64,000 nucleotides of DNA, taken from positions 1 to 64,000 of the forward strand of contig JACKQL020000074.1 of assembly GCA_018296165.2 (NCBI GenBank), given 5' to 3'. The first letter of the stretch is position 1; each line of letters begins with the position of its first letter. This document shows positions 34,624-46,326 of this stretch, one piece after another. The position numbers were made by a program, and so were the translations under genes. Source of the stretch: Termitomyces sp. T153 (taxonomy: Eukaryota; Basidiomycota; Agaricomycetes; Agaricales; Lyophyllaceae). The notes beneath the pieces were generated by a model. That model was not told the DNA's origin and did not search any database. It saw nothing but the letters and a program-made list of their open reading frames with translations.

Positions 34624-36084
34624 ATAGTCATAGATACTTACATATTACATATCATATGAGTTGAATGGTCAACTGGAAACCAGTTTTGAAATTTGGACAC
34701 ATCAACCATTTCCAAACCATTTCATTGTGAATGACTCAGAGATACTAAACAAGTATGCTACACATAGAAAAATAAGTAGAACACAGAAGATTCAACAACC
34801 CAGAGATACTGAGCAGGTATTATGCACATAGAATACACAGAATACACCTATGTTGGACACCAAAAAATGAATTTCCAAAATTATCTAAAAAGTCACATGC
34901 TCCAATTATCTCTGGGCAGGTTCAATGTCCCTCCACCAGTGATGTAGGATACAATCCAAAGCATGCTCCACTGTAATGTAGGATACACTACATGTATATG
35001 TCTCTATGTGGTGCTACAGTTTCCCTGTGGCCCCAGCACTAGTGGCTGGACCTAGCTGAGAAACAGGTATAGCAGGTCAACAATGACCTGTTACAATTTT
35101 CTCACAAGTAGGGATTTCAGTCTCTGTGCCACTACCAATGGAAGTGATGGAGGTGGACAATGACAAAGCAGTGTTGATTATGGCAATGATTGAGTCATTG
35201 GCCCCTCCAGTGGTCATACCTGCCTCTACCTACTATGGTGTATCTGTCAGACACACCATTTTTGGCCTTCTGGCTTTAAGCATGTTAGGGCACTCAGTAG
35301 TCACCCCTGTAAGTGAAGGGAAAGGGAAGGCAACTACTATGTTGCCCTTTATGCCAGCAAATGAGGGTGAGACCTCCTTGTTGACTGCCTAGAAGACAGT
35401 TGAGCAATGCTTCTCTGCCAAGAGAAAGGGCAAGGACAAAGCTGAAGAGCCCAAACTCTCTATGATTGCAGATGAGCAAATCACTCACCTCCTCTAGCAC
35501 CTATACAATGGCAGAGTACTAGAAGACATTGGAGCTGACATCTTCAAGAACTCTGTAGTGCAGCTTGCACTATCTCAAGTTCTGAACAAACAAACTTGAT
35601 ATTTTCCTGAAATCAGAGATATGAGGCCCAATCATATTTCTTCTAGTCAGCAATGGGAAAGAAGAAGCATGTTGCATCCCCTCCTCAGCTTCCAGAAGCT
35701 AAGAAGGCTCATACTAAGCCCTCTGTGTTTGTTGAGGGTTTCTTAACTCAGGGGACACTGCTAGTGCCCTATGATGATCATGTACCTGCTGTCAGGGGAT
35801 GTCTCACTTGTTTCCCCTTCTCCTCCTCCAGTTCTTGTCAGATTTGCTCTGTTATAGTTTTCCTTTATTCTCCTTCCTTTTCCCTATCTATTGGTCCTAG
35901 TTTCAGCCCTCAGGCTGCACCGGTTCTCTGTCAATAATTCAGACAAGTGTGCCCCTTTGACACTGCCACTGGCTTATGTAACTGCTGACCAATTGCTGAC
36001 ACATCACTTGTGTCTTTTTTCTCTGTCATACTGTACAGTTGTTTCTCACACTTCTGAAGCCTCTGAAGCATCACACCTGGCCTA

Positions 36085-36240
36085 GGGAATCCCCAGACTT
36101 GTTCTCTTTGGATTTCCCTTTGCCAGGTGAGTAGTTATCTCAGTAGACACTGTACAGTACTGAATAGACTTTGGATTTCCCTTTGCCAGCTGTGTGATTG
36201 AGCCCCAGCCTCCAGAGGTCACTCTTACACCTGCTAGTGA
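36085..36240 (+). repeat. Dispersed ~150-bp repeat, copy B
   Basis: Matches 46-200: GACTTGTTCTCTTTGGAT, a GCCAGGTGAGTAG block, a second TTTGGATTTCCCTTTGCCAG block and the AGAGGTCAC tail. No gag relic follows it here. Confidence 0.6.
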
Positions 36241-38886
36241 GGACTGGCTAATGGACAAGCACCTGGACTTTAGAGTGCCCCAGACCATGGCTGGACCCTC
36301 AAGACCAAAAACTGCTAAGGCTGGCTCAATGAAGCCAGCTACAACAACAGTAGTGGCAGATGACCCTGTGGTCATTGCCATCCTGGTGGCCTTTCCAGCA
36401 AATGTGCCACAGAGTGTAGGGGAGGGAACAATCAAGGTCCTTGAACTGAGGACCTACACTATTCCTGCAACCTTGTCCAATGAGCACCTTCCAATGATGA
36501 ATTGAGACTCTTGTGACAATGAGTTCTTTGTCACCCAAGTGCAAGCTTCTTGGGCTACAGCTGGTGCAGCAGTTGCATCAGACTTGGGGAGTGGAATAAA
36601 ATGCAAGCATCAAAAGGCTTGCACACAGGTTTTTGTTAGAATCTTGCTTATAACTTCCTGTAGTAGGCTCCAAAATGATGATGTCCACTGCTACCTAGCT
36701 GCTGTGCAGAGGATGGAACAGCTAGCAGTTTTGTAAGTGGAGTACAAACAGACCATAGAAAATGAGGGTGCAAGCCAAGCTAGGTCCCAGAGAACCCAAA
36801 TCATTACAAGTAGCACAAGGTTGGTAGATGAGTGTAGCAAAGGAAGGGAACTCTGCAAGTAAACCCAGCTAGAGTGTATACAGAGTTGCTGGCATAAGTA
36901 GCACAAGTAAAGGCAGACTAGACAGAGATGCTAGGCAATAGCAAAAGCATTAGCAAAGAGCACAAGAAAGAACTGAAACTAGCCATAGTGCTAGCACTAA
37001 ACATAGACTTGACAAAATTGTACCCAAAGGTGGTACTAGCAAAACAAAACAATGAGGTTACTAACTCAATTGAGAGAATACTAAGGCAAATGGAGGTGCT
37101 TTATAGTTGCAAGACTTAGATCTGAAGTCTGGAGCCAATAACAAGGTACAATTCTTTGATGGTTGTATAGAAGACAGGACAGTATTTATAGTAAGTAAAG
37201 TAATGAAACCAAAAGGAGTCAGCAACAGTGAACTGGTTGCTAGCAACCTAGGCAAGTTAGGAGGAATGACATGTGAAAGCAAATAACCCAAACTGTAGTC
37301 AAAACTGACACCTGGTATGACAGTCAGTCTGCCAGTTGCTAGGGTGTCATACAGTAAGAGAATAAAATTAAATCAAGAAACAAGAAAACTATGTTAATAA
37401 TACCAAGTAAAGAAATATAATTGGCTACTTTGCTAGGAGGTCACTAAAGGTCACTAGTTGTCATAAAGGGAAAGTAGTCTGATGGGCTGAGAGTCTTAGA
37501 CCACATGTGACAAAGTCACATGATTATCATGTCATGTAAAAACCAGGAAATCTGGAAGTTGCCAAAAACATAGGAAAACAGTGAAATTGGTGCTCAGCAA
37601 GAATGGGGTCTTATTAAAGCTTCCTTCCTGTCAAGATCCTTTGCCTTGTCCTTCTATGCACCTGATGCTGGCAGTATGATATAACATCCCCTGGCACTAC
37701 AGAATAAGCCTGATATAACCACAACTGTAATTACAGGACTGCTTGTTATATCAATCTTGATAGGACCAGTTGAGGTGTTGCCCTATGTCAGTTCCTGCAG
37801 CATGTACAGGTGTGATTTACAGACACTCCTATGGTACTGCAACCTGAGCTTGCCAGTTAAGCCCCACAGCCACTTTACTACAGTTTGATCTGTTTGGAGT
37901 TCATATAGCCCTCACAGTAGTTCCCATACTATCTTCTATTGCATAATGCTTGCCAGGTCAGCTTGCCCACCCTGCATGGGTCACAACTTGCACCCCTGAT
38001 CCCAGACCCTACACTTTGTTTGGCACAATGCTAGGCATGCCACAGCAGCTTGTTGACTTCACTGATCTGGCATCATTCCAGACCACCCAAAGGTTGGATG
38101 GCTGACTGGAGGTCACACAATATATTGGCAACTAGTCACAACATGTCTTGGCACTTTCCTTTCTCAGACCTACTCATATTATGGCCTCACAGGTTAGATG
38201 GGATTACAATTTTCACCCCTCCCTATTTGTGGCATCAGAGAACTGATTCCTTATCTGTCTGGACACAAGATCAGTGGTGACAGTGCATAATGATGTCCAC
38301 ATGCTAATGGTGTTAAGTAATGTTCCTTATGGCCTGATCAACAAAGCCTTCCTAAGAGCACATGGATGAGCAGTGGCTTTCCAGCAGTGTTGAAATAACT
38401 CACCACACACTCAGCCAGAGTCAAAACCCCAGTCTTGCATTTGCAGACCATGTGACCCACTTTGGGACACAATAGTGCCAGCTGAGCCACCATGCTCCTA
38501 TATCAAACACTTGTGATAATGTCAACAGCATCAAATGTTGAACCAGACAAAAAGAAGTCAACCAAAGGGAATTGAACCAATAACATTCTGGATGAAAGGC
38601 ATAGTTCTGAGAAAAACTCAACAGAAACAGTGAACTAACCAGCTGAGTGATAATTCCTAACACACCAAGCCTATGTACTCACAGGACCTGCTTGTTGAAC
38701 ATATGGTTAGCCTAGTGAGGGATCAGTCAGAGTTCTGGTTAGGTAGTCAAAGGTCTGGTTAAGTTCAGGTTCTGTTAAGGTCTTGTCAATATGCCCAGAG
38801 TTCCAGAAATTTTCTGAAGGAGAGCTTGCTCTCCTTATTGCAATAATTTCATAATAATATCTAAGGTTCTATGGTCAAGTAGTTAT

Positions 38887-39470
38887 TGTCAGGTTTTGCT
38901 GACAATGGGGGCTCAGATCCATTGAGCAAGTCTTTACTAGGCAGACATAATGTCCTGCATGTATAACCTGTGCTTTGGTGGGTTCTGGACATTAGATACT
39001 TACAAGAGCAAGCTGGAGAAGCTGTCTGAGTAAGTTTGAGGAAGTCTGGATAATGCTAAGGGCTAGGTATGGTAAAGGGTGAGTATAGAGGTGTTAAGTA
39101 TGAAGTCCAGGAGTGAATACTTGGGAGGTGGGGCTACTTAAGTCATGCAAGCAATGGGAGCAGGACTGGGGTTTGCTGGGCAGTCAGGTATGGTTGATGG
39201 GTTCTAGGGCCAAGTGTAGAACAAGGTCTGGGTTTAGATAGGAGGTACAGAGTTAGAGTGGCAAGAACAGAGATTAGAATGGAAGTAGAGTTGAGATAGA
39301 CAAGATGAGATGGAGTCAAGACAAGATAAAGACAAGAACAAAATGAGATTGAGACAATATGGGACAGAGACTAAAACAACAAGACAGAACTGGGGCACAA
39401 ATTTAAGTAATATCAAGACTACTGCAACTGAAATTACTCTACAACTTAAATACTGGCTGAAAGAAACTGC
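38887..39470 (-). repeat. Truncated gypsy-family LTR, copy 4 (reverse)
   Basis: It begins TGTCAGGTTTTGCTGAC like the other reverse LTRs. The RNA 5' end motif (39408-39420) and a decayed TATA box (39445-39452) keep the 32-nt spacing. The U3 part is missing, and unrelated gag-like sequence joins near 39470. Confidence 0.75.
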
Positions 39471-39814
39471 TCTCCAGTCTTGTGGTCTTCATCATAAGCA
39501 TTGGGAAGAGCAGGGTGGGATATTTTGGAGTGTGCCATCATTGTAGCATTAAAACAAGCTGGTGGTGACATTTTAGGGGGTGTAGGAAGTGTCTCAGAAG
39601 TAGGAGAAGGAAGGGGGAGGCATTCAAGGAGGGTCTGAAGGAAATGGGCAATAGTCTCCATGGATTGGCATAAACTGATGAGTTTCTTGGTGTGGAGGGC
39701 AAGAGAAGCTTGAGTAGACTGCTCCTGAGTCTCTAGAGCTATCAAATGGTGCCAGGCATTGTCCTGAGGGCTGGAAGCATCCAGGGGGTCAACTGGCAGT
39801 GTTGGAATAGTCAT
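39446..39814 (-). pseudogene. N-terminal Gag-like relic of another retrotransposon
   Basis: Open minus-strand frame of 122 codons starting MTIPTLPVDPLDASSPQD. It contains a predicted helix, ALETQEQSTQASLALHTKK, then a Pro-rich segment. Short coiled-coil N-termini followed by Pro-rich linkers are usual in basidiomycete gypsy Gag proteins, and dispersed repeat copy C lies just upstream in the same orientation. The 3' end of the frame runs into the truncated LTR. Assignment is tentative. Confidence 0.4.
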
Positions 39815-39904
39815 AGAGGCTAGTCAGGCTGGAATTGGATACACAACAGTGGAGGAGAGAGGAGCAGAGGTAAACTCTAGCAGCTAAAGGGAACTTCCAG
39901 ACTG

Positions 39905-40041
39905 AAATGAGAGACTTGTGCTACTGTAAGGGTGACCTCTAGAAGCTGTGGCTCAGTCACACAACTGGCAGAGGGAGATTCAAAAGGTCTAACTACTCAC
40001 CTGGCAGATGTAGATCCAAAGAGAACAACTTTGAGAATTCC
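39905..40041 (-). repeat. Dispersed ~150-bp repeat, copy C
   Basis: Reverse complement of copies A and B: AGTTGTTCTCTTTGGATC, GCCAGGTGAGTAG, CTCCCTCTGCCAGTTGTGTGA and TAGAGGTCACCCTTAC can be followed in order. Confidence 0.6.
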
Positions 40042-40049
40042 CAATGCCC

Positions 40050-40085
40050 ATCAGGTTCCGCTGACCACGGGGGCTCAGCTCAACT
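40050..40085 (-). repeat. Terminal stub of a gypsy LTR at the repeat/gene boundary
   Basis: TCAGGTTCCGCTGACC and GGGGGCTCAGCT match the outer end of the nested LTR at 20811. Its CpG is intact, unlike the DNA to the left. Ordinary gene-rich DNA begins right after it. Confidence 0.6.
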
Positions 40086-40572
40086 TATGCTAGAAAGGCT
40101 TATTTGTGCAGATAGAGTCGTTGATCCTACTTTTCGTACAAGGGATTATGTAGATACTTCAATCATAAAACGACATCTCACCAAAACCAAGCCAGAAACG
40201 TTCGAAAAAGATCCATCTAGTCTCTGAATTTTGTGTAGTCGAGTGCACTAGCCAAGGTTGCATGACATTTCGGTAGAATTATTCGGATGATATTGTTCAA
40301 AAGGGGCTCGAACTATTACTAGAACTGACATCCCAACAGCCTATCATCCTTTGTAGTACTAGTAGATGATTTCAAGACTGAGATAAGAGTTTTATCAATG
40401 AACCGGATTTAACTTCCTTTAGATTTGTCATGTAATGAGAGCGATGGATATAGGGATATGATAAGTGATGTACAAACAGCATAATGAGTTGTCGGTTGAT
40501 TGAGGTGATTATATAAATGCGAGGATGCGAGAAGACAAAGCAAACAACTTGAAAAGCGTATAGATCGACGTA

Positions 40573-41725
40573 TTACCATTCGAATTCACTGAGGAACAAA
40601 TGAATGTGAGATCTTGGAAAGAATGATCGAGACATTACCCCGTGCACTTGGCAAACAAGTAATCCTTCCCATTGACATGTATCATACCATCTTTCAGAAT
40701 GCACTTCCACTTATTTTTGACACGCGCAACCTAGAAGCATGTGTGAGCATTGTCCGTGGCAATAACAGTAGAGACCATTGACTTTATCATATGTACAGAA
40801 AACGATGTCGGTCTCTCCTGCAACACCCTCATCAGCCTCTTCTTCGCCCTCAGTGTCCGAGTCGTCAAGATCGCTGTTGATTGCCTCGGAGTCTGCCGCT
40901 GGGGCTGGAACCGTAGTCGTGGCAGCTCGCGGTTGCGGCAGAGACGGATGGGACGTTCGAGGTGCAAATGCCTGTCCTTGAGATGGAGGTGGCGAATCGT
41001 CTTCATCCCCGGATGACTCTGATGGTCCATCGACCTGAGGTATACGTTGCGCGGGCTGTGAAGCTCCCGGTGCCGGTGAAGGTTGCGCCTGGATAGTGGC
41101 AGTGGCAGTATAGGCAGGCCGAGGAGGTTGTGTCTGAGGTTGAAGCTGCCGAGGAAAGGAGATAACCCCCGTTTGACCGCCAGGGTGTTGTGAAGCCGGT
41201 CCAGGTAAGGGGGGCCGAGGGCCGTTGAGGACCGGACCAGCAAGCGGAGGCAGAGCGTAAGACATGCTCGGGTGCAAAATGTATCGAGAATCGATAGGCT
41301 CAGCTTTAACAGAGTTCATACCGGGCTGTGGCAGCGCATAGGGATTCGGGTAGTGCGCGGGGTGCATCATCAAGGGGTGCTGATACGTGAGCGGGTGTGG
41401 AGCAGCAGGATGCTGAGTGGCTGGCGCCGGCGCCGGCGCCTCAAACTCTGCAACATGAGATGCTATGACTTTGTTTTCCCATTTCTAGTGAAGGGGTAGT
41501 ACAAGAGTAGACAAATTTAATCACACTGGACTTACGTGCTGTAGCTCGGCCAGAACATCCTCAGAAACGCCATATTCATCGAATTCAGACTTAATGTTTG
41601 CCATGACATCGTCGATAACGGCGCGGTATATGCCAGGCTCAAAAACACGAAGGAGCCATTTAAGCCCAGGTGGTCTACTACGAACAGGGAATCGGTGAGC
41701 AGCTCACCACTATCTTATTTGACAT
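40573..41725 (-). CDS. TOA1: Transcription factor IIA large subunit (alpha/beta)
   Basis: Binds TBP and DNA at the core promoter with the small TFIIA subunit, in the nucleus. Exons: 41725-41708, 41637-41536, 41484-40783, 40730-40639 and 40588-40573, total 930 nt, 309 aa. The N-terminus MSNKIVPGIYRAVIDDVM with the following DEYGVSEDVLAELQ forms the four-helix bundle; WENKVIASHVAEFE closes it. A Pro/Gln-rich linker follows, then an acidic stretch (SDLDDSDTEGEEEADEG) and the C-terminal beta-barrel: DIVFCTYDKVARVKNKWKC, ILKDGMIHVNGKDYLFAKC and the last residues GEFEW. First and last exons are only 18 and 16 nt, so single-frame reading misses both ends of the protein. Confidence 0.93.
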
Positions 41726-41815
41726 TTCTCAGCGTCGTCGTCGTGAACGTAGACGGTGACGGGCTTCACCAATATTGGGGGAGACGGCGACCAAGGTGAT
41801 GGAGGATGAATAAGG

Positions 41816-41825
41816 CCCTTTTATA
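41816..41825 (-). promoter_or_regulatory. TATA box of the TFIIA gene
   Basis: On the minus strand TATAAAAGGG lies 100 nt upstream of the ATG at 41725. Confidence 0.55.
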
Positions 41826-41969
41826 CATCATGTGTCGATCCAAAAACCCAGGAACATTCAAACTCCGACGTATGACCATTTCGCTTTTTCACACGCACAG
41901 ACCAGTAGTGACGTAGAGTACCATTTTGGACAACGACCTATGTACAACGAAATCGACTCTACCGCGTGG

Positions 41970-43122
41970 TCATCGAGGAAACCTACGAAGGACCTTGTCA
42001 TCTAGAGGATCCCGTACATATATCCGTCGTTTTGGACCGAAAATGGGAGCCAGATCACGGGTACTATCCCTGTAGCTATATTCGCTCCCACTGCAAGAAG
42101 ACAATTCGAGGGATGGATCCCAGTGTGAAAACGAAGACTCAATCCCCGAGCCCGTAGGTGATGGTGTCCTACCTGCACGGAGAAAAGTATTAACAGGAGG
42201 AAGGGTAAATCGATGTCGAGAGGGAGCCTTGTTGAACGAGCCGCCACCTCGCAAAGGCTGGCTATCCCATGGTATAGGATTGTGACCGATGTCCTCGACG
42301 GGAACAGAGGCGCCATGGGATGGTAGTGGTTGGATGGGTGGAAGCGGATGAACCATCAATGGTTTTGGAGCATCCTGGACAACATATGGCTGTATCATTG
42401 TCACAGGTTCCGATGAGAAAGAGGGACCTTGAGGTGAAGCAGACGAAGTCGATCGTTGAGAATTGAGTTCTCCAGATTGTCGTTTCCTTGACTTGCTTTT
42501 ATTAGATTTTGCACACTTGAAGATACCAGGAGGTGGCTGGATTCCTCGGAGAGCGGGCAAGTCGTCGATCGAACGGAGGCTGTCAATTGTACCATCTGAA
42601 AAGTATGCAGCTTCGAGTGCAGTCAGTATTGGCGGATGCGAAATGTTAATCAACGCACTCAGATGCCATTTTCTTCTGCCTGTGGGCGTGTCGAACCAAG
42701 CAGAATAGGTCTGCTTAACGAGCCGGTCCCATGCGTTGGTCGAGTTGGTCCTTGCGAAGGGGATTAACAGGGAAGAAGTGGATAAAGCAAAGACGTACTT
42801 TTGAGTGTAGAACAAGAAGTCCTGAAGTGATCGGAATGAGCCATGCTAAAATTTGCTTCCGCATGGGACGTACATCTCGGACGCGTGATGGTCCCCATTG
42901 CTTGCCCTCCGTGAATCTGTCCATCCCTTCGCCCGTAACGTCCACGTTCCGGGATCCCCTCTCTTCCCATACGTATACACAACCCGACGTAAGTGCCTCT
43001 CGCTCCTCGTTGCCCAGGCGTCTCTCGAGCATCTTCAGCCGTCCAATCTGCACACCGTAAAAGATCCTGTGCACATCTTGGGAAGAGCGGATGCGCACTC
43101 CTCTGAGAGTGGGCTGCTGCAT
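41970..43122 (-). CDS. WOPR (Gti1/Pac2) transcription regulator, copy 1
   Basis: Family of fungal DNA-binding switches (Wor1, Ryp1, Pac2, Gti1) that control morphology and development. Exons: 43122-42874, 42821-42799, 42750-42659, 42610-41970. The start at 43122 is preferred because MQQPTLRGVRIRSSQDVH is the usual beginning; an in-frame ATG at 43164 is possible. WOPRa: FYGVQIGRLKMLERRL, GCVYVWEERG, RFTEGKQWGPSRVRD. WOPRb: FLFYTQK, RLVKQTYSAWFDTPTGRRKWHL, AYFSDGTIDSLRSIDDLP. The tail of about 190 residues is Ser/Pro-rich with a basic cluster (KSNKSKSRKR) that could be a nuclear signal. A paralogue lies 1.1 kb upstream on the same strand. Confidence 0.9.
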
Positions 43123-44201
43123 ATTGACAAAGGAAGTGGGGTGAAGCCAACCTTCTGGGAACAATTAGGACTCGGAGGCCTAAGAACAAACACAGATCAG
43201 AGAAGTGCCTTGATAATGAATTTAGATTACCATTCAAATCTTCAATTGACATGCTTATTTCCACACCCATCTGACACCTGACGCAAGCTGACGATGATCC
43301 CGATTTGAGCCATGCTAATCACTCTAATACTCTTAACGTTTACTTGATCAAACTCGCGGACCCTGATATCATCGGTTCTCTGCGGCCACTCCCACAAAGA
43401 TATCATTTTGTTATCGATATACAACGTGAGGTACGTCTAAAGAGAAAGCTGCGTGAAGTTTCGGCGGAGTTTATTCACATGATGTATCTCTTAAAGGAAA
43501 TAAGGTTACTCACTAGCTGTGGCGCATGTAATGGAGAGGGTACATGCATGAAGATCGGGTTTCACCATTACGCCTGACGCACGAAAGAACCATATTGTGG
43601 GTGCTGTTCTGTGCTGTTTCAAATTTTATTGATGTGATTGTGGGCGATTGTCTTGCTAACAAAGGTACGTCCGATTCTTGCATGGATTAGAATGTCGGCT
43701 TTGTAGGTGCCTTCGAAGAAGGCTAATCACACTTCACCACAACTGTCTTCCTCGATGATGGACGACCTTGGGCCATGTAAACTGGTCAGAAGTTGCAAAG
43801 AAATCACAGCGTGGACAAGACATCTCGAATCGCCCCAGAATCAGTGAGGCGACAATATCCTATGTCCAACCCAGAACTCCACCCTGAATTACAGGATCCC
43901 GAAATTGATGATTCGGATCTCCGGGACAATTCTACATCGACGTCACCCTTTCCACCGGATTTTGATGCACAACGAGGGAATAATAGATAGTATGTGGGTA
44001 CTTCCATTCTTCGGATTCTTCGCAACACTTCAGTTTGATATAAGACCAGAGATAGGAAATTAGGTTCCGACTCGGAGATTGATGCGATGGAACGGTCCGA
44101 AATATAACCAAGACATCATATTACACTAATCTACAAAAGTCAAGTCGGTGTCGTCGATATGCACAAAGAAACAGGAAAGTATACGAAAGGGAAAAGGCAG
44201 T
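43123..44201. other. Spacer between the two WOPR genes
   Basis: About 1.1 kb, ordinary composition. Open stretches at 43305-43577 and 43793-43990 are short and show no known motif. It should hold the promoter of copy 1 and the 3' end of copy 2. Confidence 0.4.
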
Positions 44202-45167
44202 TCATTGAACCCATGTCGAACTGTGAAGAAAAGACATCAGTGCCTTTTCATCAAGGGGATGTCGACGGGGAGGGGGACAAGTTCTAAGATATTCCAAAGG
44301 GGCGAGATGACCAGTTGGAGTGTGAGGTGATGATGGGTAAGGAACATTGTATATGTGATAAGTTCTGATGATTGGGAACGGCGCTGATACTGGTGGGATC
44401 CGAACAACACCACGATTTCCAGCGCGCGCCGATCTATACATCCCTGGCGGGACACGTATGGCAGCAAGATCGGGGAAGTCATTCACAGTGTAAAGAGAGG
44501 CAAGGGTATCCTGAGTAAAGTAGGCAACTAGATAGCGTTGAATGAGGCGGCATGATGTGAAGATGTTACGAGACGTACTCAGGTGCCACTTACGACGTCC
44601 GCGCTCTGTGTCAACAAAGACCGAATATGTCTGTTTGACAAGATTACTACGCTGTGGGTCACGTAGCTGAGAGCGCGCCAATTGTCTTCAAATCTATCTA
44701 AGTGGTATGAGAGGCTACGAAGGTGAGAAACCTTACGTGGGGAAGGAAGTCGGACTTGACGAGGGAGAATCATCATCATTTGGCGTGACGCCCTTTTCGT
44801 TGTAGTAAAGAAACTCCTATGTGGAGCTGAGAAGACCCAGTTTCAACGCCGGAGACAAAGGATAGACTTACGTCTCTCACACGGCTTGGGCCCCATCGAA
44901 TGGAATCAGTCCAACGTTCAATCCCTATCTAGACGTGATTCAGCGCCAAATTTACTAAGTAACAAGGGGCGTCAGAATTACAGAGGATTCAGAGTTGGGA
45001 CCTCTTTCTTCCCAGACAAAAACATCCCCCGACTGTATGCTTCGTCTCTCATCGGTGTCCAGACGACGGGTGATCATCGGACGCAAACCTCTTCGAACAG
45101 CGTGGAAGACGACATGGGCATCTGACGAAGTACCGATGCGCAGATGTTTGCAAGTGGGCGTCTGCAT
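44202..45167 (-). CDS. WOPR (Gti1/Pac2) transcription regulator, copy 2
   Basis: Second member of the family in tandem. Exons: 45167-44982, 44928-44872, 44816-44737, 44685-44579, 44527-44202. It starts MQTPTCKHLRIGTSSDAH; WOPRa continues VFHAVRRGLRPMITRRLD, GDVFVWEERGPNSESS, then IGIERWTDSIRWGPSRVRD across an intron. WOPRb: EFLYYNEKG, LVKQTYSVFVDTERGRRKWHL, AYFTQDTLASLYTVNDFP and VPPGMYRSARAG. The C-terminal tail is short (about 75 residues) compared with copy 1. Introns after PSRVRD and inside the KWHL/AYF junction sit at the same places in both copies, which supports duplication from one ancestor; copy 2 has one additional intron in WOPRa. The DNA-binding core looks complete. Confidence 0.9.
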
Positions 45168-45230
45168 TATTGAGCAGGGAATATAGTCGCTCGGTCTGAG
45201 CCGTTGCTGAACTCGTTTGGAGACTGTTCT

Positions 45231-45238
45231 CTTTTATA
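45231..45238 (-). promoter_or_regulatory. TATA box of WOPR copy 2
   Basis: TATAAAAG on the minus strand, 71 nt from the ATG, with a CCAATT just upstream. Confidence 0.6.
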
Positions 45239-46326
45239 CTAATTGGACAGTGTGTCATGCTGATGATCATCAGGAGGAGCTAACCTTAACACTACGTGTA
45301 ATTGATGGCTTTATAGCAAAAAATACTGAAGGTACCCCAATTTGAGTTGGGATGATAGGGGATAAACATTTCTTCCGTAAGATGTAGGGAAACCGGCGCT
45401 TGTGTGAGAGCCGGAAGTGTTCAAGTTACCGAATCCATCTATTTTACCTCTTCCATCAATTTGAACAAGTTATAGATCGGCGAACGCCTTTCGAAAGATT
45501 CCTCGAAGTTCGAGAATCAGATCGGCCCCAAATGGAGAAGTTATGTATTGATTGTTCTACATACCCCAGTGGAGATCACTTAAGCTTGTGATTGGGTCTG
45601 AAATTCAAACAAGAGAAAGATATCGTTTTGTTGAGAACAGTACGGGGTGATAGCAAGTAGATCACACAGTTCAATGATCAATCTGCGTTCAAATGTTTGA
45701 TGAGCGCGTGAAGAGTGAAAGAGGTCTACAGTCGCTTCAGAGCGTTTGATATAAAGTTTGATGGAGTACAGGTGGTATGAGCATGGGCCACGCTTCACAA
45801 TAGCCGCGTGGCCTGAAGATAGTGTTATCCAGTAGATCACGGGGATGAGACTGAACAGTGAATGCTGAAGCTGACATCGTGATTTCGTACACGGTCATAG
45901 CAAAGTTGATCTTGAGCCCTGCAAACAGAAGCTGGAGGGTTCGGCAGATTCATACCTTATCAGGCAGTTTCATGATTGCCGATAGGAGTCGTTTTCTAAG
46001 GATCAGTATTCTAGTGATCATGACATTAGGCGCCACACGAGTCGTGTTTGGAAGGTACATTTATTCAATATCGCTTTTGTATAGGCTGTGCTATTAGTTT
46101 TGAGCGTGAAGACCATCTGGGGAAGAAAGATCCACAGTAGCGCCAAATTTCTGTCTGGTATCCAGCGCTCAACGCTATTGCTAAGCGCTCAGTACTCAAG
46201 ATCCAGTGATAGACGGAGCAGAACCAACTTGAATGAAGTATGAACCTGCAAAACCGCTCATGTTAATTGATCACGTGCCAGAGACCATCCCGTCCTTTCG
46301 ATTAGTAATCAACCACGAATCAGGAC
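45239..46326. other. Divergent intergenic region
   Basis: About 1.1 kb between the WOPR gene (minus) and cysteinyl-tRNA synthetase (plus). I see no gene in it; it should carry both promoters. Confidence 0.4.

Larger units (their letters stand above)
32961..38886. mobile_element. CpG-depleted repeat debris
   Basis: Apart from one open 193-codon frame (34042-34623) and dispersed repeat copy B (36085-36240) I recognise nothing. Around 33250-33380 a short motif, GATGGCTGCCAAAGAAG, occurs twice in degenerate tandem arrangement. An open stretch starting MGKKKHVASPPQ at 35653 has no family I know. Confidence 0.5.

Noticed and set aside
40731..41243. Arg/Leu-rich overlapping frames in the TFIIA gene
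   Set aside because: They are alternative readings of the Pro/Gln linker; the spliced TFIIA product explains the region fully.
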